Source of the DNA: Croceibacterium_B sp963811255
GTDB lineage: Bacteria; Pseudomonadota; Alphaproteobacteria; Sphingomonadales; Sphingomonadaceae
Direction of reading: 5' to 3'
NCBI GenBank assembly: GCA_963811255.1
Contig: CAWEQI010000001.1
Coordinates: 744,001 to 808,000 of the forward strand
Length of the DNA: 64,000 bases
Shown: positions 1-8,897 of the stretch, one piece after another
How positions within the stretch are numbered: position 1 is the first letter of the stretch
Layout of the letters: each line of letters starts with the position of its first letter
Made by a program: the position numbers and the translations under genes
Notes under the pieces: model-generated
Databases searched by the model: none
The model's input: only the letters and a program-made list of their open reading frames with translations
Told to the model about the DNA's origin: nothing

Positions 1-2
1 TG

Positions 3-320
3 GCGGCCAATGGCAACTTCGATTTCGTCATCTCGGGCCCAGTGCATGCGCCGGCCGCGTTCCAGCTGGCGACCAAGGTGGGTTACAAGGTCACGCCCAG
101 GCTGATGCTCGGCCTCGAAAGCTACAACGGTCTGGGAGGGTTCGATTCCTTCGGCGTCAACCACCAGGAGCACACGACTTTCCTCGCCGCCGACTTTTCG
201 CTCGGCACGTGGGACTTCAATGCCGGGATCGGCAAAGGCTATGGCACCAGCGCCGACAGCACGATTGCCAAGGCCGTGATCAGCGTGCCGATCTGGCCGG
301 CGCTCACGACAACTGGATGA
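3..320 (+). CDS. C-terminal part of an envelope-like hypothetical protein (5' end outside window)
   Basis: The reading frame is open from the first complete codon of the window to a TGA at 318-320, so only about the last 105 residues are present. Alternating hydrophobic and polar stretches, aromatic residues near the end (ISVPIW) and Gly/Asn-rich turns suggest beta strands of an outer-membrane or periplasmic protein, but no family is recognised. The last 17 bases overlap the end of the convergent DUF167 gene. Function is not assigned. Confidence 0.5.
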   Translation, partial: AANGNFDFVISGPVHAPAAFQLATKVGYKVTPRLMLGLESYNGLGGFDSFGVNHQEHTTFLAADFSLGTWDFNAGIGKGYGTSADSTIAKAVISVPIWPALTTTG

Positions 321-582
321 GCTTCGAGCGGGCAGTTGCGCCGCGCAACAAGCGAAGCCGTGACGTCGCCACCCCCAGCGCCTGGGCGAGCAGCGCCAGG
401 ACCGCGTCATTGGCCGCGCCGTCCTGCGGCTTGGCGCGAACCTTCACCAGCAGGCCGTCGTCGCCGATCTCGATCGTTTCGCTGCGGGCGCCGGGCGTGA
501 CCCGCAGCGCCAGGCGGCCCTCGCCGTCGGCCAGCGCGCGGATCGCGGCGGCAGGAGGCAGTTCAGCTTTCGGCCTGGCCAC
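304..582 (-). CDS. DUF167 (YggU/UPF0235) family protein
   Basis: A 92-residue protein with the DUF167 core: an LRVTPGARSE strand, then LLVKVRAKPQDGAANDAV, where the A-x-x-G-x-A-N segment is the family hallmark, then a C-terminal strand with SRLRLLRGATARSK. DUF167 proteins are small and soluble, and their biochemical role is not established. The start overlaps the end of the gamma carbonic anhydrase gene by 20 bases, so it is the last gene of a leftward run that begins with hemB and the GNAT genes and is probably translationally coupled. Its 3' end overlaps the convergent first gene by 17 bases. Confidence 0.85.
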   Translation of the reverse strand: MARPKAELPPAAAIRALADGEGRLALRVTPGARSETIEIGDDGLLVKVRAKPQDGAANDAVLALLAQALGVATSRLRLLRGATARSKLIQLS

Positions 583-1138
583 GCAGCATCGCCATGTGCC
601 GCTCGGCGAGGCGGCAGTAGCGCTCGGTCTGGAAGCGGACCTTCTCGACTTGCGCCTCGTCCTGCATCCGAAGGAACCTGGCCGGCCGGCCGACCCAAAT
701 TTCGCGCGGCGGGATGTGCTTGCCGGGGCTCAGCAGCGCGCCCGCGGCGAGCATGGCGCCTTCGCCGATCCGGCCATCGTCCATCGCCACCGCGCCCATG
801 CCGACGAACGCGCGGTCCTCCAGCGTGCAACCGTGGACTACCGCCATGTGGCCGATCACGGAGTCCTCGCCGACGATCGTCGGGCAGCCGTCGGTGTCCG
901 GCCGCGGGCCTTCGACGTGGAAGACGCTGCCGTCCTGCACGTTCGAGCGCGCGCCGACGACGATCCGGTGAATGTCGCCGCGCAGCACGCAGTTGTACCA
1001 GACGCTCGCCTGCGGCCCGATCGCAACGTCGCCGATGATCCGCGCGCCGGGGGCGACGAACGCGGTTTCGTCGATCTGCGGCGTCTTGCCCTCGAACGCC
1101 AGGATTGTCGCCCACGGGAAGCGCTCGGCGGGAGTCAC
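563..1138 (-). CDS. Gamma-class carbonic anhydrase-like hexapeptide-repeat protein
   Basis: A left-handed beta-helix protein of 191 residues with repeated hexapeptide motifs (FVAPGARIIGDVAIG, SVWYNCVLRGD, SNVQDGSVFHV, VIGHMAVVHGCTL). Histidines in FHVEG, GHMAVVHGC and nearby match the metal ligands of gamma carbonic anhydrases, which act as trimers; many bacterial members (YrdA/PaaY type) have weak or unknown activity. A longer reading frame exists, but the GTG start is chosen because it overlaps the upstream acetyltransferase stop as GTGA and an AGGAG lies 8 bases upstream. It sits between the GNAT genes and the DUF167 gene in one leftward transcription unit. Confidence 0.88.
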   Translation of the reverse strand: MTPAERFPWATILAFEGKTPQIDETAFVAPGARIIGDVAIGPQASVWYNCVLRGDIHRIVVGARSNVQDGSVFHVEGPRPDTDGCPTIVGEDSVIGHMAVVHGCTLEDRAFVGMGAVAMDDGRIGEGAMLAAGALLSPGKHIPPREIWVGRPARFLRMQDEAQVEKVRFQTERYCRLAERHMAMLRGQAES

Positions 1139-1680
1139 GGCTGAAGCTCCTGGCAATAGACCACGTGCCGCGCGAGCGGCGACGAAGGCTCGATCTGCGG
1201 ATGATCGAAATCGAATTCGGGCCGGTGGGTCAGGCCGAGCTTTTCCATCAGGCCCCTGCTCGGCGCGTTGACCGCGGCCGTCATCGAGACGATCCGCGCC
1301 ATGGTCCCCTTGCGGCCGATCCACTCGAGGCAAGCGGAGGCCGCTTCGAAAGCAAGGCCGCGCCGCCACCAGGCACGGGCGAGGCGCCAGCCGATCTCGA
1401 GTTCGCCCTTGATCGGAGATTCGACCGTGACGGTCTGAAAGCCCGTGAAGCCGACGAACGCCCGGCCGTCCTTCTCTTGAAGCGCGAACAGGCCGAACCC
1501 GTACTGCTCGAAATGCGCGGCTATCCGATCCACGGACGCGTCGCTCTGCTCACGCGACTGAACAGTCGGGAAATAGCGCATCACTTCGGCATCGGCGTTC
1601 ATCGCAGCGAACGGGGCGCGGTCGCTGTCGCGCCAGTCGCGCAGGATCAGACGCTCGGTTTCGAGGCGGAAGCTCGCCAT
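1135..1680 (-). CDS. GNAT family N-acetyltransferase (RimJ/RimL type), copy 1
   Basis: A 181-residue GNAT acetyltransferase with the RimJ/RimL-like opening FRLETERLILRDW. The acetyl-CoA site region is GWRLARAWWRRGLAFEAA, with the R/Q-x-x-G-x-G/A loop partly kept as RRGLAFEA, and the C-terminal motif is NAPSRGLMEKLGL. It probably transfers an acetyl group to a protein N terminus or small amine; the substrate cannot be read from sequence. Its ATG overlaps the stop of the next GNAT gene as TGATG. It is the most downstream of three consecutive paralogous GNAT genes. Confidence 0.85.
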   Translation of the reverse strand: MASFRLETERLILRDWRDSDRAPFAAMNADAEVMRYFPTVQSREQSDASVDRIAAHFEQYGFGLFALQEKDGRAFVGFTGFQTVTVESPIKGELEIGWRLARAWWRRGLAFEAASACLEWIGRKGTMARIVSMTAAVNAPSRGLMEKLGLTHRPEFDFDHPQIEPSSPLARHVVYCQELQP

Positions 1681-2261
1681 CAGGCCGCCTCCCGCTCGCG
1701 GATTCCCTGCCACTCCGCGCGATCGATCGAGTACACGATCAGCGTCTTGTCGGGCAGGAAATCGGGGCACCTGAAATCGAGGTCTTCGCGCCGCCGCATC
1801 CCGAGCCGTTCCATCAACCCCCAGCTCGCGGTATTCTCGGCGATGGTCAGGGCAATGATATTCGGCGCGGCGAACTGCTCGAAGCCGGCATCGAGCGAAG
1901 CGATCGCCGCTTCCCTGGCATAACCTTTTCCCCAGGCGTCCTCGCGCAGGCGCCAGCCGACTTCGAAATCGCCCATTGGCCCGCCCGCCATGTTCGCCCG
2001 CTTGAGGCCGCAGAAGCCGAGCAGTTCGCCGGCGAGGTGCCCGCCGTCGGGCTTGCGCTCGACGACCCAGAAGCAATGGCCGTGCTCCTGCGCCACGAGC
2101 GGCAGGCGCTCGCGCATCTTGGCCTGCGCCCCCGTGTCGAGCAGTCCGCCGAGCCAGCGCATCACCGCCGGGGTGTTGGTGTGGCGGAAGAACGGTTCCC
2201 AGTCTTCCTCGCGCCAGTCGCGCAGCACCAGGCGTTCGGTTTCGAGGCGGAATTCAGGCAT
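1680..2261 (-). CDS. GNAT family N-acetyltransferase (RimJ/RimL type), copy 2
   Basis: A 193-residue GNAT acetyltransferase opening with FRLETERLVLRDW, almost identical to copy 1 over the first strand. The CoA-binding segment is GWRLREDAWGKGYAREA (R-x-x-x-x-G-K-G-Y-A), which is closer to the canonical R-x-x-G-x-G/A loop than in copy 1. The C-terminal NTASWGLMERLGM helix is typical. It overlaps copy 3 by 8 bases at its start and copy 1 as TGATG at its end, so the three are likely co-translated. The substrate is unknown. Confidence 0.86.
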   Translation of the reverse strand: MPEFRLETERLVLRDWREEDWEPFFRHTNTPAVMRWLGGLLDTGAQAKMRERLPLVAQEHGHCFWVVERKPDGGHLAGELLGFCGLKRANMAGGPMGDFEVGWRLREDAWGKGYAREAAIASLDAGFEQFAAPNIIALTIAENTASWGLMERLGMRRREDLDFRCPDFLPDKTLIVYSIDRAEWQGIREREAA

Positions 2262-2835
2262 GGGCGCTGGCCTTCGCCGCGACCGCCCAGGCTTCGCGCG
2301 TCAGGCCATAGACCTTGGTCGGGTTATCCTCCGGCGGGAAGTCCGGGGCGTCGTAATCGAGCGCGGCGAGCCGCTCCATGCCAAGCTTCTCCATGATCCG
2401 CCACGAGGCCGGGTTGCTTTCAGAGGTCTGGGCGTAGATCGCCGGCAGGCCGAGGCCGTCGAAGCCCCAGGCCAGCACCGCCCTGGCTGCTTCGGACGCA
2501 TAGCCGCGGCCCCAGCAATCACGGCGCAGCTGCCAGCCGATCTGGACCTGGTTGCGCAAGCTGTCCGGCGCCCCGGCGTTGGCGATGCGGCCGATCCCGG
2601 CGGTGCCGACGAACAGGCCGTCTTCGCGGCGGTCGACGGCGAGGAACGCGAACCCATCGTCGGCCCACGCCTGCTCCATCCTGGCAAACTTTTCCGCCAC
2701 CACCTCAGGCGATTGCGGGCCGCCGAGGCGGGCTTTCACTTCGGGCGTGTTGAGATGCTCGAGCCACAAGTCGACGTCGCCGGCGCGCCAACGCCGCAGC
2801 GCCAACCGCTCGGTCTCAAGGACGATCTCAGCCAC
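2254..2835 (-). CDS. GNAT family N-acetyltransferase (RimJ/RimL type), copy 3
   Basis: A 193-residue GNAT acetyltransferase beginning with GTG and the strand IVLETERLALRRW. The CoA loop is RDCWGRGYASEAARA, and the C-terminal motif is NPASWRIMEKLGM. It shares its scaffold with the two GNAT genes that follow, and is clearly related but diverged, suggesting old tandem duplication. The GTG start overlaps the 3' end of hemB by 8 bases. The substrate is unknown; members of this group modify ribosomal protein N termini, antibiotics or small amines. Confidence 0.86.
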   Translation of the reverse strand: MAEIVLETERLALRRWRAGDVDLWLEHLNTPEVKARLGGPQSPEVVAEKFARMEQAWADDGFAFLAVDRREDGLFVGTAGIGRIANAGAPDSLRNQVQIGWQLRRDCWGRGYASEAARAVLAWGFDGLGLPAIYAQTSESNPASWRIMEKLGMERLAALDYDAPDFPPEDNPTKVYGLTREAWAVAAKASAHA

Positions 2836-3823
2836 CGAGCAGGCGCGCGGCGAGCGGGGCGTGATAGGTCAGCACGCCCGCGCAGCCGGCGCGCTTGAAG
2901 GCCATCAGCGTTTCGAGCACCAGCGGCTCGCGCTCGCCCGCGCCGGCCGCGGCGGCGGACTCAAGCATCGCGTACTCGCCGCTCACCTGGTAGGCGAACA
3001 CCGGGACTTCGAAGCGCTCCTTCACCCGGCGGACGATGTCGAGGTACGGCAGGCCCGGCTTGACCATCACGCTGTCGGCCCCTTCGGCCAGGTCGAATTC
3101 GACCTCGCGCAGCGCTTCCTCGGCGTTGGCCGGGTCCATCTGGTACGATTTCTTGTCGCCCTTCAGGAGCCCGCCCGAGCCGACTGCGTCGCGGAACGGG
3201 CCGTAGAACGCGCTGGCATACTTGGCGGCGTAGCTCATGATCTGCACGTTGACGTGGCCAGCCATCTCCAGCGCCATGCGGATCGCCTTGACCCGCCCGT
3301 CCATCATGTCCGAGGGGGCGATGATGTCGGCGCCGGCCTCGGCCTGGTTGAGCGCCTGGTCGACCAGCACCGCCACCGTGTCGTCGTTGACCACGTAGCC
3401 CGAGGCGTCGAGCAGCCCGTCCTGCCCGTGGCTGGTATAGGGATCGAGCGCGACGTCGGTCAGGATGCCGATGTCGTTGCCGCAGGCGTCGCGAATCGCC
3501 CGGACCGCGCGGCACATCAGATTGCCTGAATTGAGCGCTTCCTTCCCGTCGTCGGAGCGCAGTTCGCGCGGCGTGTTGGGGAACAGCGCCAGGCAGGGAA
3601 TTCCGAGCGCAACCGCCTCCTTCGCCCGGGCGGCGATGCCGTCGAGCGACCAGCGCGAGACGCCGGGCAGCGATGCGACTGGCTCTTCCACGCCGTGCCC
3701 CTCAGTGACGAACAGGGGCCAGATCAGGTCGGCCGGCGTGAGCACGGTTTCCCGATGCAGCGCGCGGCTCCAGGCGGCGGCGCGGGGGCGGCGCAGGCGG
3801 GTGGCGGGATAGCTGCCGGTCAT
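2828..3823 (-). CDS. hemB: Delta-aminolevulinic acid dehydratase (porphobilinogen synthase)
   Basis: This cytoplasmic enzyme condenses two 5-aminolevulinate molecules to porphobilinogen, an early step of heme and tetrapyrrole synthesis. The 331-residue protein has the two Schiff-base lysines in MSYAAKYASAFYG (about K201) and VMVKPGLPYLD (about K255). The metal loop reads DVALDPYTSHGQDG (about 123-136): the three cysteines of zinc-type enzymes are absent, so this is the magnesium/potassium-dependent type. The ATG at 3823 is chosen over a longer frame because AGGAG lies 7 bases before it. It heads the leftward unit with the three GNAT genes. hemE and hemJ lie about 30 kb away. Confidence 0.96.
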   Translation of the reverse strand: MTGSYPATRLRRPRAAAWSRALHRETVLTPADLIWPLFVTEGHGVEEPVASLPGVSRWSLDGIAARAKEAVALGIPCLALFPNTPRELRSDDGKEALNSGNLMCRAVRAIRDACGNDIGILTDVALDPYTSHGQDGLLDASGYVVNDDTVAVLVDQALNQAEAGADIIAPSDMMDGRVKAIRMALEMAGHVNVQIMSYAAKYASAFYGPFRDAVGSGGLLKGDKKSYQMDPANAEEALREVEFDLAEGADSVMVKPGLPYLDIVRRVKERFEVPVFAYQVSGEYAMLESAAAAGAGEREPLVLETLMAFKRAGCAGVLTYHAPLAARLLGG

Positions 3824-3893
3824 GCCGGCGCTCCTGCCGCAAATCGGCCTGGGCTGCAATTGGCATCCCCTCCTCCAAGGGGTGGGGCTTGGG

Positions 3894-5492
3894 TCAGATC
3901 GCCTGCTTGTGCTCGGCGCGGTCGATTTCGCGCACCGGCGCGTCGGCCAGCGTCGGATCGGGCGCGAGCGGCGCCAGCGCGGCGCCCGGCTCGACCTGCT
4001 TGAGGTTGTTCAGCATGGCATGGAACGCAGCGAGCTGGGTGCCGCTAAGCTGGGCGCGCCTGACGTACTTGACGCTGTCCGGATTGACCGTCTGGCCGTT
4101 CTTGTAGACCTCGAAATGCACGTGCGGGCCGGTCGAAAGGCCGGTCGAGCCGACGTAGCCGATCACTTGCCCGCGATGGACGTGCTCGCCGCGAGTCACC
4201 GCGAAGCGGCTCATGTGGGCGTAGCCCGTTCCCAGGCCACCGCCGTTGTCGAGCTTGACGAAGTTGCCGTGCCCGCCGTGGCGGCCGACGAACGTGACCA
4301 CCCCGTCAGCGGCCGCGTGAATCGGCGAGCCGTAGGCGGCGTGGAGATCGATCCCGCGGTGCATGCGGGAATATCCGAGGATCGGATGGTGGCGCATGCC
4401 GTAACCCGAAGTCTCCCAACCCGGCACCGGGCGCATCAGGCCCTGACGCATCTCGCCGGTGCCGGACGCTTCGAAGAAAGTCCCATCCGGCCCCCAGCGC
4501 AGCAGCTGCTTGCGCGGTTTGCCGTCGTGGCTCAGCCCGGCGTAGAGCAGCTGGCCGGCTTCGGCTTCGCCGGTGGCGGCGCGCTTGTAGGCGACGATCA
4601 TGTCGAACTGGTCGTCGGCGGAGATCGTGTCGAGGTCCATCTCCTCGTCCATCGCCCTCAGGTATTGCTGAATGGCGCCGGCGGGCGCGCCGGCGGCGCG
4701 GGCGGACCGGTAGAGGCTCGCGCCGACGGTGCCGCGAATGCGCAGCGGCGTGGTGTCGACCCGGATCGGATGGGGAGCGAGCTGCAAGTGTCCGCCGACG
4801 CGCTCGACGGCGAGCTGCAGGTCGAAGCGTGCGCGGAAGCTCAGCGAATCGAGCGGGCGCGGAAGGTCGGGCGAGGCGCGGCGGCCGAGCGTGACGTCGA
4901 CTTGCGTGCCGGGATCGATGTCGCCGAGCGGCATCGTTCCCGCGATCATATCGGAAACGTGCTCGGCTTCGGCGGCGGCGACACCGGCGCGCTCGAGCAT
5001 CCGGGCGAAGCTGTCGCCGCTCGACAGGGTGGCCACCAGCTCGACCCGCGGGCGTTCGGGGGCGTCCGCCAGCCTGACGACCGCCGGGGTGGCGGCCATG
5101 TGCCGGCCGCTGTCGCCGCCGAGCGCCAGCGGCATGATCATCTGGCTGCGGAACTCGTCCCGCGCGCTATCGTCGATCCGCATCGCCGGCGCGGCCTGCA
5201 ACGGCGCGAAGCTGGGCCAGCCGGCGACGGCCAGCGCGGCCAGGCCGAACAGGGTCGCCACGCCCCGAAACCAGCGCCCCGAGCCGATGTCGCGCGCCAG
5301 GTCGGGCGCGAAGTCGATTCCCGAAAGAACGATCGAGGCATGCTGGCGCCACTGTTCGTAGCGTTCGACGAAGGAGTTGAAGCGAACCAGCCGCACGGGC
5401 GCCGGATCGCCGAGGATTTGCGCGTGCGACAGGGCGACGGCGCCGCCGTGCAGCCGATGCTGCGGTATGTCGCTGTCGCGATCCTTGAACAA
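3894..5492 (-). CDS. Membrane-anchored M23 (LytM-type) peptidoglycan endopeptidase
   Basis: A protein of about 532 residues, probably periplasmic with one N-terminal membrane helix (WFRGVATLFGLAALAVAG). A middle region (about 130-300) with GDSFARMLERAGV resembles the LysM/OapA-like part of such proteins. The C-terminal LytM domain has the zinc ligands in MRHHPILGYSRMHRGIDLHA and the catalytic GPHVHFEV. Such enzymes cleave peptidoglycan cross-links or activate amidases. The frame continues far upstream of any plausible start; the TTG at 5492 is chosen because GGGAGG lies 5 bases before it and because LFKDRD resembles openings of related sphingomonad proteins. The start is the least certain part. 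It is divergent from the helicase gene. Confidence 0.85.
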   Translation of the reverse strand: MFKDRDSDIPQHRLHGGAVALSHAQILGDPAPVRLVRFNSFVERYEQWRQHASIVLSGIDFAPDLARDIGSGRWFRGVATLFGLAALAVAGWPSFAPLQAAPAMRIDDSARDEFRSQMIMPLALGGDSGRHMAATPAVVRLADAPERPRVELVATLSSGDSFARMLERAGVAAAEAEHVSDMIAGTMPLGDIDPGTQVDVTLGRRASPDLPRPLDSLSFRARFDLQLAVERVGGHLQLAPHPIRVDTTPLRIRGTVGASLYRSARAAGAPAGAIQQYLRAMDEEMDLDTISADDQFDMIVAYKRAATGEAEAGQLLYAGLSHDGKPRKQLLRWGPDGTFFEASGTGEMRQGLMRPVPGWETSGYGMRHHPILGYSRMHRGIDLHAAYGSPIHAAADGVVTFVGRHGGHGNFVKLDNGGGLGTGYAHMSRFAVTRGEHVHRGQVIGYVGSTGLSTGPHVHFEVYKNGQTVNPDSVKYVRRAQLSGTQLAAFHAMLNNLKQVEPGAALAPLAPDPTLADAPVREIDRAEHKQAI

Positions 5493-5652
5493 GCGCCCCT
5501 CCCGCCCAGCCGTTCGCCGATTGCAGCGAAGCGGTGCGGATCCATCCGATGGCCTTTGTGAGTCAAAGGAGATGGGCGGACAAAGTAAATTTGCCGTTAA
5601 TCCGGCGAGCCGAGTCCTCCTTGCGCCGAACCGTTGCCGAGGGTTGCAGAGG

Positions 5653-8193
5653 ATGCGCCGAGCGGCCACATTCTCCGGCGTAGTGAACGCGTTCAACATC
5701 GACAGCCGCGTGCGCGCCGTGCTCGGCCCGACCAACACCGGCAAGACCCACCTCGCGATCGAGCGCCTGTGCGGCCATTCGAGCGGCGCGATCGGTTTCC
5801 CGCTGCGGCTGCTGGCGCGCGAGGTGTACGACAAGGTCCGCGCGATAAAGGGCGACGGCGAGGTCGCGCTGATCACCGGCGAGGAGCGGATCGAACCGGA
5901 AGGCGCGCGTTACCTGCTGTGCACCGCCGAAGCCATGCCCCGCGATGGCGGCGGCAAGGCCTTCGTGGCGCTCGACGAAGCGCAGCTCGCGGCCGATCCC
6001 GAGCGCGGGCACATCTTCACCGACCGGCTGCTCAACGCCCGCGGGCGGGAGGAGACGATGCTGCTCGGCTCGGCCACGCTCGAACCGATCGTCCGCGGCC
6101 TGGTGCCGCGCGCGAACATCGAGGATCGGCCGCGCTTCTCCACGCTGACTCACGCCGGCTCGGCCAAATTGAGCCGCCTGCCGCCGCGTTCGGCGCTGGT
6201 CGCGTTTTCGGCCGAGCAGGTCTACGCGATGGCCGAGATGCTGCGCCGCTTCCGCGGCGGCGCGGCGGTGGTGATGGGAGCGCTCAGCCCCGAAACGCGC
6301 AACCGCCAGGTCGAATTGTTCCAGTCGGGCGAGGTCGACTACATCGTCGCCACCGATGCGATCGGCATGGGGCTGAACCTTGACGTCACCCACGTCGCGT
6401 TCGCCTCGCTGTCCAAATACGACGGACGGCGCCAGCGGCGGCTCACGCCGGCGGAGATGGCGCAAATCGCCGGGCGCGCCGGCCGGCATCACCAGGATGG
6501 GACGTTCGGCACGCTGGCGGGCGGCAAGAGCGGGGGCGGCGCCGAGTTCAGCGAGGACGAGATCTACGCGATTGAGGAGCACCGTTTCGCCCCGCTGACG
6601 CAGCTGTTCTGGCGCGAAGCCGAGCCGCGGTTCGACAGCATCGCCAAGTTGATCGCCGATCTCGAAGCCGGGCCGCGCGTGCCGCAACTCGCACCGGCGC
6701 CCGAAGCGATCGACCTGGCGGTGCTCAAGAAGCTGGCCGAGGATTCGGCGATCGTGGGCGACGTCACGACGCCCGCGCTGGTCCGCCGGCTGTGGGAAGC
6801 GTGCCAGTTGCCCGACTTCCGGCAGCATGGACCGGACACCCACGCGCGTTTCGTCGCCCGGCTATGGCAGGACTTACGTGAAGGCTATCTCGGCGCCGAC
6901 TTCGTCGCCGCGCGGATCGCCGACCTCGACCGCACCCAGGGCGACATCGACACGCTGCAGGGCCGCATCGCCGCGATCCGCAGCTGGGCCTATATCTGCC
7001 AGCGGCCCGACTGGGTGCTGGCCCGCGACGAGATGGCCGCCCGCGCCCGCGCCGCCGAGGCGCGGCTGTCGGATGCCTTGCACCAGCGGCTGACCGAGCG
7101 GTTCGTCAATCGCCGTACGGCGGTGCTGATGAAATCGCTTGGCAAGGACCCCACGCTGCTGCGGGTGGCGCTGGACGATCACGGCCATGTGACGGTCGAG
7201 GGCGAGCGGATCGGCCATCTCGAGGGCTTCCGCTTCGTGGTCGATGCGCTGGCCGGCAGCGAGGAGCGCAAGCTGATGCTGGCGGCGGCGGAAAAGCACT
7301 TGCCGCGGCTGCTGGGTGAGAAGGCCCAGCGGCTGGTGGCGAGCGAACTGGGCGACCTGGACATCGCCGACGGCAAGGTGATGCGCGGCGATCAGCTGGT
7401 CGCGACGATCGAAGGCGGCAAAGCGCTCGCCCGGCTGCGGCTGGTGCTGGCGAGAGAGCTCGCCGTCCTCGAACCGGCGCACCGCGCGCAGCTCGCCGAA
7501 GCGCTCGACCTGTGGTTCGCCGAAGCCCTCGCTCCGCTCGCGCCGCTGCGCACGATCGAAGACGCGGCGCTCGATCCGGCCGCCGGGCCCGAGGTCCGCG
7601 CGCTGCTGCTGACACTGGCCGAGGCGGGCGGGACGGTGCCGCGCGAGAGCGCCGGACTGGCGGTGATCCCCAAGGAGAAGCGTCCCCTGCTGCGCCGTCT
7701 CGGCGTCACCATCGGCGCGCTCGACGTGTTCGTGCCGGCCCTGCTCAAGCCGGCGCCGCGCGCGTTGCTGAACGCCCTCGGCGTCGATCGACGCCCGGCG
7801 CATGCGGCGATGGACGCGGTCGTTGCCGGCTCCAGGCACCTTCCGGCCGGTTATCGCCGGACGGGCAGCCAGGCTATTCGTGTCGATCTGGCCGAGAAGC
7901 TGTTCCGCGCCGCTCATGAGCAGCGGGTTACCGCGGGCGGACGATCGTTCCGGCTCGATTCCGCGCTGGCGACTTCGATGGGGCTGGCGTTCGACAATCT
8001 CGTCCACCTGATGCGCGGCGCAGGGTTTCGGCCAAGTCGCGCGCGGGCGCTCGCCGAAGGTGCGTTCGGACCGCCGGCACCGGTCATGTGGACCTGGCGA
8101 CCGCCGCGCAAGGATCGCACACCGCGCCGGTCCCCCGCGCGTCCCGCCGCCTCCAGCGGTGCCTTCGCCGGCCTGACCGAGCTGCTGAGCTGA
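5653..8193 (+). CDS. SUV3-like DEAD/DEAH-box RNA helicase
   Basis: A large (about 846-residue) superfamily 2 helicase resembling mitochondrial SUV3, as found throughout Alphaproteobacteria. Visible motifs are Walker A LGPTNTGKTH, Walker B ALDEAQ, motif III GSATLE, IVATDAIGMGLNLDV and motif VI QIAGRAGRH, all in the first 350 residues. The C-terminal half is alpha-helical and ends in a basic tail (RPPRKDRTPRRSP). It probably unwinds structured RNA for degradation or processing. The ATG at 5653 is preceded by GAGGG; a GTG at 5683 is an alternative start. The S4-domain gene follows with no gap, so the two RNA-related genes look coupled. Confidence 0.9.
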   Translation: MRRAATFSGVVNAFNIDSRVRAVLGPTNTGKTHLAIERLCGHSSGAIGFPLRLLAREVYDKVRAIKGDGEVALITGEERIEPEGARYLLCTAEAMPRDGGGKAFVALDEAQLAADPERGHIFTDRLLNARGREETMLLGSATLEPIVRGLVPRANIEDRPRFSTLTHAGSAKLSRLPPRSALVAFSAEQVYAMAEMLRRFRGGAAVVMGALSPETRNRQVELFQSGEVDYIVATDAIGMGLNLDVTHVAFASLSKYDGRRQRRLTPAEMAQIAGRAGRHHQDGTFGTLAGGKSGGGAEFSEDEIYAIEEHRFAPLTQLFWREAEPRFDSIAKLIADLEAGPRVPQLAPAPEAIDLAVLKKLAEDSAIVGDVTTPALVRRLWEACQLPDFRQHGPDTHARFVARLWQDLREGYLGADFVAARIADLDRTQGDIDTLQGRIAAIRSWAYICQRPDWVLARDEMAARARAAEARLSDALHQRLTERFVNRRTAVLMKSLGKDPTLLRVALDDHGHVTVEGERIGHLEGFRFVVDALAGSEERKLMLAAAEKHLPRLLGEKAQRLVASELGDLDIADGKVMRGDQLVATIEGGKALARLRLVLARELAVLEPAHRAQLAEALDLWFAEALAPLAPLRTIEDAALDPAAGPEVRALLLTLAEAGGTVPRESAGLAVIPKEKRPLLRRLGVTIGALDVFVPALLKPAPRALLNALGVDRRPAHAAMDAVVAGSRHLPAGYRRTGSQAIRVDLAEKLFRAAHEQRVTAGGRSFRLDSALATSMGLAFDNLVHLMRGAGFRPSRARALAEGAFGPPAPVMWTWRPPRKDRTPRRSPARPAASSGAFAGLTELLS

Positions 8194-8517
8194 ATGCGGC
8201 TCGACCGGCTCCTCTGCTACTTGCGCTTCGCGAAAACCCGCGGAGCCGCCCAGCGGTGGATCGCCGAGGGCCATATCCGCCGCAACGGCGAGCGGGTTAC
8301 GCGCCAGGACCAGCCGGTCGCGATCGGCGACGTGCTGACGCTGCCGCTGCGCTCGCGTGTTCTGCCGATAGAAATTCTTGTTTTGCCGAAGCGGCGCGGC
8401 CCGGCAGGGGAGGCGCGCGGCTGCTACCGCCCGCTTGACGGTGAGCTTGACGGTTCAGGCGCAATCGCCATAGCAGGCGGCGAAACCGCGCCAGAGGAAG
8501 GACACGCGCAGCCATGA
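8194..8517 (+). CDS. S4-domain RNA-binding protein (Hsp15-like)
   Basis: A 107-residue protein with an N-terminal S4 RNA-binding domain (residues 1-60: MRLDRLLCYLRFAKTRGAAQ, then GHIRRNGERV and VAIGDVLTLPL). It resembles E. coli Hsp15 (HslR), which binds stalled 50S subunits carrying nascent chains. Its ATG directly follows the helicase TGA, and its own stop overlaps the ferredoxin start as ATGA, so helicase, S4 protein and ferredoxin appear to be one transcription unit. The C-terminal 40 residues are low-complexity and variable. Confidence 0.87.
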   Translation: MRLDRLLCYLRFAKTRGAAQRWIAEGHIRRNGERVTRQDQPVAIGDVLTLPLRSRVLPIEILVLPKRRGPAGEARGCYRPLDGELDGSGAIAIAGGETAPEEGHAQP

Positions 8518-8852
8518 CCTACGTCGTCACCGACGCCTGCATCAAGTGCAAGTACACCGACTGCGTCGAGGTCTGCCCGGTCGATTGCTTTTACGAAGGC
8601 GAGACCATGCTGGTGATCAATCCCAGCGAATGCATCGACTGCGGCGTGTGCGAGCCCGAGTGCCCGGCCGAAGCGATCCTGCCCGACACCGAAGGCGGGC
8701 TCGAGAAATGGCTCGAGCTCAACACCCAGTATTCGGCCGAGTGGCCCAACATCACCGAAAAGAAGGATCCGCCGGCCGACGCCGACGCGCACAAGGGCGA
8801 GGAAGGCAAGTTCGACAAGTACTTCTCGCCCGAGCCGGGCGAAGGCGATTGA
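8514..8852 (+). CDS. fdxA: 7Fe-type ferredoxin (FdxA family)
   Basis: A 112-residue bacterial ferredoxin with two cluster-binding segments: CIKCKYTDCVEVCPVDCFYEG at the N terminus, which has the spacing of a 3Fe-4S plus 4Fe-4S protein, and CIDCGVCEPECPAEA around residues 40-54. The acidic C-terminal extension (WLELNTQYSAEWPNIT, then many Asp/Glu/Lys) is typical of the alphaproteobacterial FdxA group. It is a soluble low-potential electron carrier whose partner is not evident here. It overlaps the upstream S4 gene by 4 bases. Direct coupling between FdxA and the helicase or S4 protein is not established. Confidence 0.95.
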   Translation: MTYVVTDACIKCKYTDCVEVCPVDCFYEGETMLVINPSECIDCGVCEPECPAEAILPDTEGGLEKWLELNTQYSAEWPNITEKKDPPADADAHKGEEGKFDKYFSPEPGEGD

Positions 8853-8897
8853 CACGCCGTAACCGGCACAAAATCGCTCCGCAGCCGTAACGAGGGT

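Noticed and set aside
130..160. GGTTCGATTCC-like stretch similar to a tRNA T-loop
   Set aside because: It is inside an open coding frame, and no acceptor, D or anticodon stem can be formed around it.
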